The notes below the pieces were generated by a model, which did not search any database, was not told the DNA's origin, and saw only the letters and a program-made list of their open reading frames with translations. From Promethearchaeia archaeon (GTDB lineage: Archaea > Asgardarchaeota > Lokiarchaeia > Sigyniarchaeales > SOKP01): a stretch of DNA of 8,551 nt. Both the position numbers and the translations under genes were made by a program. The stretch covers positions 1-8,551 of the forward strand of contig JAHQWX010000057.1 in the NCBI GenBank assembly GCA_029856375.1, in the 5' to 3' direction. Below, in pieces: positions 6,538-8,551 of this stretch (position 1 is the stretch's first letter; the number at the start of each line of letters is the position of its first letter).

Positions 6538-6611
6538 TGTTTCTATCACTAAATCTAAAATGGTAAATCGTTTTATTTTTCGATAAAATTAAAAGCTTCT
6601 CTAAAAACTAT

Positions 6612-6616
6612 AAGGT
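6612..6616 (+). promoter_or_regulatory. Possible Shine-Dalgarno sequence for the sensor kinase
   Basis: AAGGT ends eight nucleotides before the ATG at 6625. With a loose TATA-like stretch (TTTTATTT, about 6571-6578) upstream, this would give a leader of roughly 25 nt. Both signals are weak matches, and the pairing is inferred from spacing. Confidence 0.35.
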
Positions 6617-6624
6617 TATTATAT

Positions 6625-8496
6625 ATGACCTACAATAAGGAAGAAGTGAGAAAACAATATAAAGATCTATTTGAATCTCCGTTTCTTTTAGTTTATGTCC
6701 GCGATTTAAAAGGGAATTTTCTCGACGCAAACGAGTCTACTTTAAAGGCATTGGGATATAAAAAGGAAGAATTTGAAAAAACAAGATTTGTGGATTTACT
6801 CGATGAGGACCAATTCGAGAAAGCTGTCGATACTGCCATGGAAATTTTTCAAACGGGAAAACAGACGAGTCGCGCTGATTATAAACTAAAAAAAAAAGAT
6901 GGAACCTTATTATATGTTGAGACGTTTGGATTTCCCCTGAGAAAAGACGACGAAATTTACGGCGTTTTCGGAATTGCACAAGATATTTCAGAGAGGAAAA
7001 TATTCGAGGAGAAATTAAAAGAATCCGAAGAGAAATATCGGTTGATCACCGAGAATGTTAGTGATTTAATAGCTGTATTAAATAATAAATTCAAATTGGA
7101 GTATGTTAACAAGATAGCTACTCAAAAACACTTGGGATATGAAGGACACGAATTTCTTGGGAGGAGTTTAGTCCAACTAATCCACCCCGACGATCTTCGG
7201 GTCGCTGTGGATGCTGTTCAAAATCCCGCTATATCTGAAGTACACGAGGTAAGTATAAGATTTAAGCACAAAAACGGGCATTGGGTTTGGTTAGAATGCA
7301 TGGGAAAGACATTTACAGATTGGGAAGGCCAAGAAAAAGGGCTTGTAATTGCGAGAGATATTACAGAACGCAAAAAGGCGGAAGAAGCGCTCCGGGAAAG
7401 CGAAGAAAGATATAGGACCTTATTTGAAGGCAGCACGGATGGTATTGCTATATCTTCATTGGATGGTAAAATCCTTAACGCCAATCAAGCATATCAGGAT
7501 ATGCTCGGTTACACGCTCGAAGAACTTAGAAATTTAAGTATTCAAGAAATTACTCCAAAGAAATGGTACGAGCCCGAAGCAATAGCGATGAAAGAATTCA
7601 TGAAAGTTGGACATGGTTTGTTTGAAAAAGAGTACATAAGAAAAGATGGAACAATATTCCCAGTCCAATTAACTGGATGGTTAATTAAAGATAAGCAAGG
7701 AAATCCTAATAAAATAGGCGGATTTTTTAAAGATATTTCAGAACGAAAGAAGGCGGAAGAAGCGTTACTAAAAAGCGAAGAAAAATATCGAAGCGCGTAC
7801 GAACGCGAGAATTTTTACAAGGATTTGTTCTCTCACGACATGAACAATATTCTTCAAGCAATAACGACTGCTGTGGATATTTGCGAAATTAAAATAAAAA
7901 ATGGGATAAATATTGAAGAATTAAACGAACTGAAAACTATAATTCGGGACCAAGTTGATAGAGGAGCAAATTTGGTACAAAATGTAAAAAGGTTCTCCGA
8001 GCTTGAAGAATCTGAGATTATTTTAGATAAAATAGATGTAAATAAACTGGTAGAAGATGCAATAAAAATCATTAGCGAAGTAACAAAGGGGCGGAAGATT
8101 GAGATTCGATTTGAACCATCTGAAGCCGAAACTTATGTTCAAGCGAACGAGTTTTTACTAGATGTATTCGAAAACATTTTAATTAACGCCGTGAGACACA
8201 ACGATAGTTCAGAGGTAGAAATATTAGTTAAGACATCGAAAATTCGTGAGCAAGATAAGAATTTTTTGAAGATGGAATTTATTGATAATGGAAAAGGCGT
8301 ACCAGATTCCCGAAAGAAAATTATTTTTACGAGAGGTTTCAAGGAAGAAAAGAGCATTAGTGGGCTAGGATTGGGTTTATCGCTCGTTAAAAAAATATTA
8401 GATGTGTATAATGCAAAAATTTGGGTCGAAAATAAAGTTCCTGAAGATTATTCTAAAGGAAGCAATTTTATCGTATTATTTCCGGAGTTAGAATAA
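6625..8496 (+). CDS. Soluble sensor histidine kinase with three PAS domains
   Basis: A 623-residue protein with no membrane segment or signal peptide, so it probably senses a cytoplasmic cue. PAS1 spans about 9-125, PAS2 about 133-250 and PAS3 about 258-375. Each ends in the PAC-like signature D-I-[ST]-E-R-K and leads into a charged linker (S-E-E-[KR]-Y-R). PAS2 has the HPDD and HWVW features of PAS_3-type folds. The helical DHp region follows, with phospho-acceptor candidate H404 in S-H-D-M-N-N-I-L-Q. The HATPase_c domain shows N-box residues N517 and N521, G1 box D554-N-G-K-G558 and G2 box G580-L-G-L-G584. It should autophosphorylate on H404 and pass the phosphoryl group to the receiver protein encoded two bases downstream. 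The ligand is unknown; no haem or flavin signature is evident in the PAS domains. A run of ten A's (6888-6897) within the PAS1 coding region leaves the frame intact. Confidence 0.93.
   Translation: MTYNKEEVRKQYKDLFESPFLLVYVRDLKGNFLDANESTLKALGYKKEEFEKTRFVDLLDEDQFEKAVDTAMEIFQTGKQTSRADYKLKKKDGTLLYVETFGFPLRKDDEIYGVFGIAQDISERKIFEEKLKESEEKYRLITENVSDLIAVLNNKFKLEYVNKIATQKHLGYEGHEFLGRSLVQLIHPDDLRVAVDAVQNPAISEVHEVSIRFKHKNGHWVWLECMGKTFTDWEGQEKGLVIARDITERKKAEEALRESEERYRTLFEGSTDGIAISSLDGKILNANQAYQDMLGYTLEELRNLSIQEITPKKWYEPEAIAMKEFMKVGHGLFEKEYIRKDGTIFPVQLTGWLIKDKQGNPNKIGGFFKDISERKKAEEALLKSEEKYRSAYERENFYKDLFSHDMNNILQAITTAVDICEIKIKNGINIEELNELKTIIRDQVDRGANLVQNVKRFSELEESEIILDKIDVNKLVEDAIKIISEVTKGRKIEIRFEPSEAETYVQANEFLLDVFENILINAVRHNDSSEVEILVKTSKIREQDKNFLKMEFIDNGKGVPDSRKKIIFTRGFKEEKSISGLGLGLSLVKKILDVYNAKIWVENKVPEDYSKGSNFIVLFPELE
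7356..7416 (+). repeat. PAS-to-PAS linker repeat, copy 1 (within the kinase gene)
   Basis: This segment encodes the D-I-T-E-R-K-K-A-E-E-A-L linker between PAS2 and PAS3. Counted by eye, it is identical at about 50 of 61 positions to 7731-7791. It marks where PAS modules have been duplicated or exchanged. Confidence 0.6.
7731..7791 (+). repeat. PAS-to-DHp linker repeat, copy 2 (within the kinase gene)
   Basis: This encodes D-I-S-E-R-K-K-A-E-E-A-L after PAS3 and is the direct repeat of 7356-7416. A more diverged third version follows PAS1 near 6982-7042. The repeats begin at equivalent domain boundaries, 375 nt apart. Confidence 0.6.
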
Positions 8497-8498
8497 AA

Positions 8499-8551
8499 GT
8501 GGCCAAAATTTTTATCGCTGAAGACGACGATTCTATAAGACATCTATATCG
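8499..8551 (+). CDS. Response-regulator receiver domain protein, N-terminal fragment
   Basis: A frame opens with GTG at 8499-8501, two bases after the kinase TAA, and runs off the right edge after 17 complete codons (MAKIFIAEDDDSIRHLY). The pattern of a short hydrophobic beta strand followed by E-D-D-D-S-I-R is the classic start of a CheY-like receiver domain, where the acidic pair binds Mg2+ next to the phospho-accepting Asp further on. GGAG at 8484-8487, 11 nt before the GTG, may be the ribosome binding site, and close coupling to the kinase suggests translational linkage. It is probably the cognate partner of the 6625-8496 kinase. Whether it carries an output domain cannot be seen. Confidence 0.8.
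   Translation, partial: MAKIFIAEDDDSIRHLY

Noticed and set aside
6514..6549. GTG-initiated 12-residue N-terminal extension of the glycosyltransferase
   Set aside because: It precedes the normal beginning of the GT-A fold, includes the TATA-like box, and lacks a Shine-Dalgarno sequence; the ATG at 6513 fits better, though the extension cannot be excluded.
6737..8357. Several 62-88 codon frames inside the kinase gene on both strands
   Set aside because: All overlap the strongly supported PAS/HATPase coding frame and are rich in Ser and Phe or in Lys and Arg, as expected for shadows of it.
1..8551. CRISPR array, tRNA gene or mobile element
   Set aside because: No regularly spaced direct repeats, no cloverleaf or T-loop consensus, and no transposase or integrase motifs were found. 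The only notable direct repeats are the PAS linkers.

Overview
The window reads as a stretch of ordinary chromosome from an AT-rich archaeon. Three things point to archaea. TATA-like boxes lie roughly 20-36 nt upstream of four minus-strand start codons, mostly without Shine-Dalgarno sequences. The glycosyltransferase is of the DPM1-like type. The soluble multi-PAS histidine kinase has a His-Asp-x-Asn-Asn H-box. The kinase style and the mix of genes would fit an Asgard (Promethearchaeota/Lokiarchaeia-like) or other mesophilic archaeal lineage. That placement is an inference from style, because no marker gene is present. I see no tRNA, rRNA, CRISPR array, insertion sequence or prophage signature.

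Layout. On the left, three genes lie on the minus strand: an unrecognised helical protein cut by the left edge (1-611), a DUF362-family protein with an unusual cysteine-bearing C-terminal half (706-2049), and a small multi-spanning membrane protein (2090-2596). A 285-nt divergent intergenic region (2597-2881) separates them from a plus-strand gene (2882-4972) for a complete YyaL/SSP411/Spata20-type protein, a thioredoxin-like domain fused to a six-hairpin glycosidase-like domain. Its 3' end converges on a minus-strand gene for an uncharacterised six-span membrane protein (4994-5695), only 21 nt away. Behind that, on the minus strand, is a DPM1-like family 2 glycosyltransferase (5785-6513). A 111-nt divergent region then leads to a plus-strand sensor kinase (6625-8496; three PAS domains, DHp and HATPase_c). 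Two bases after its stop, a response-regulator receiver domain begins (8499 onward) and runs off the right edge.

How the genes work together. The clearest functional unit is the two-component pair at the right end: a soluble PAS kinase and a receiver protein that very probably takes its phosphoryl group. The DUF362 gene and the 168-residue membrane protein are co-directional and 40 nt apart, so they may share a transcript, though a TATA-like box in the gap also allows separate expression. The remaining genes look like independent units. I did not find convincing evidence of a new multi-gene system. The items most worth a second look are the cysteine-containing C-terminal domain of the DUF362 protein, the two uncharacterised membrane proteins, the edge-truncated genes, and the regulatory architecture around the 2882 start.
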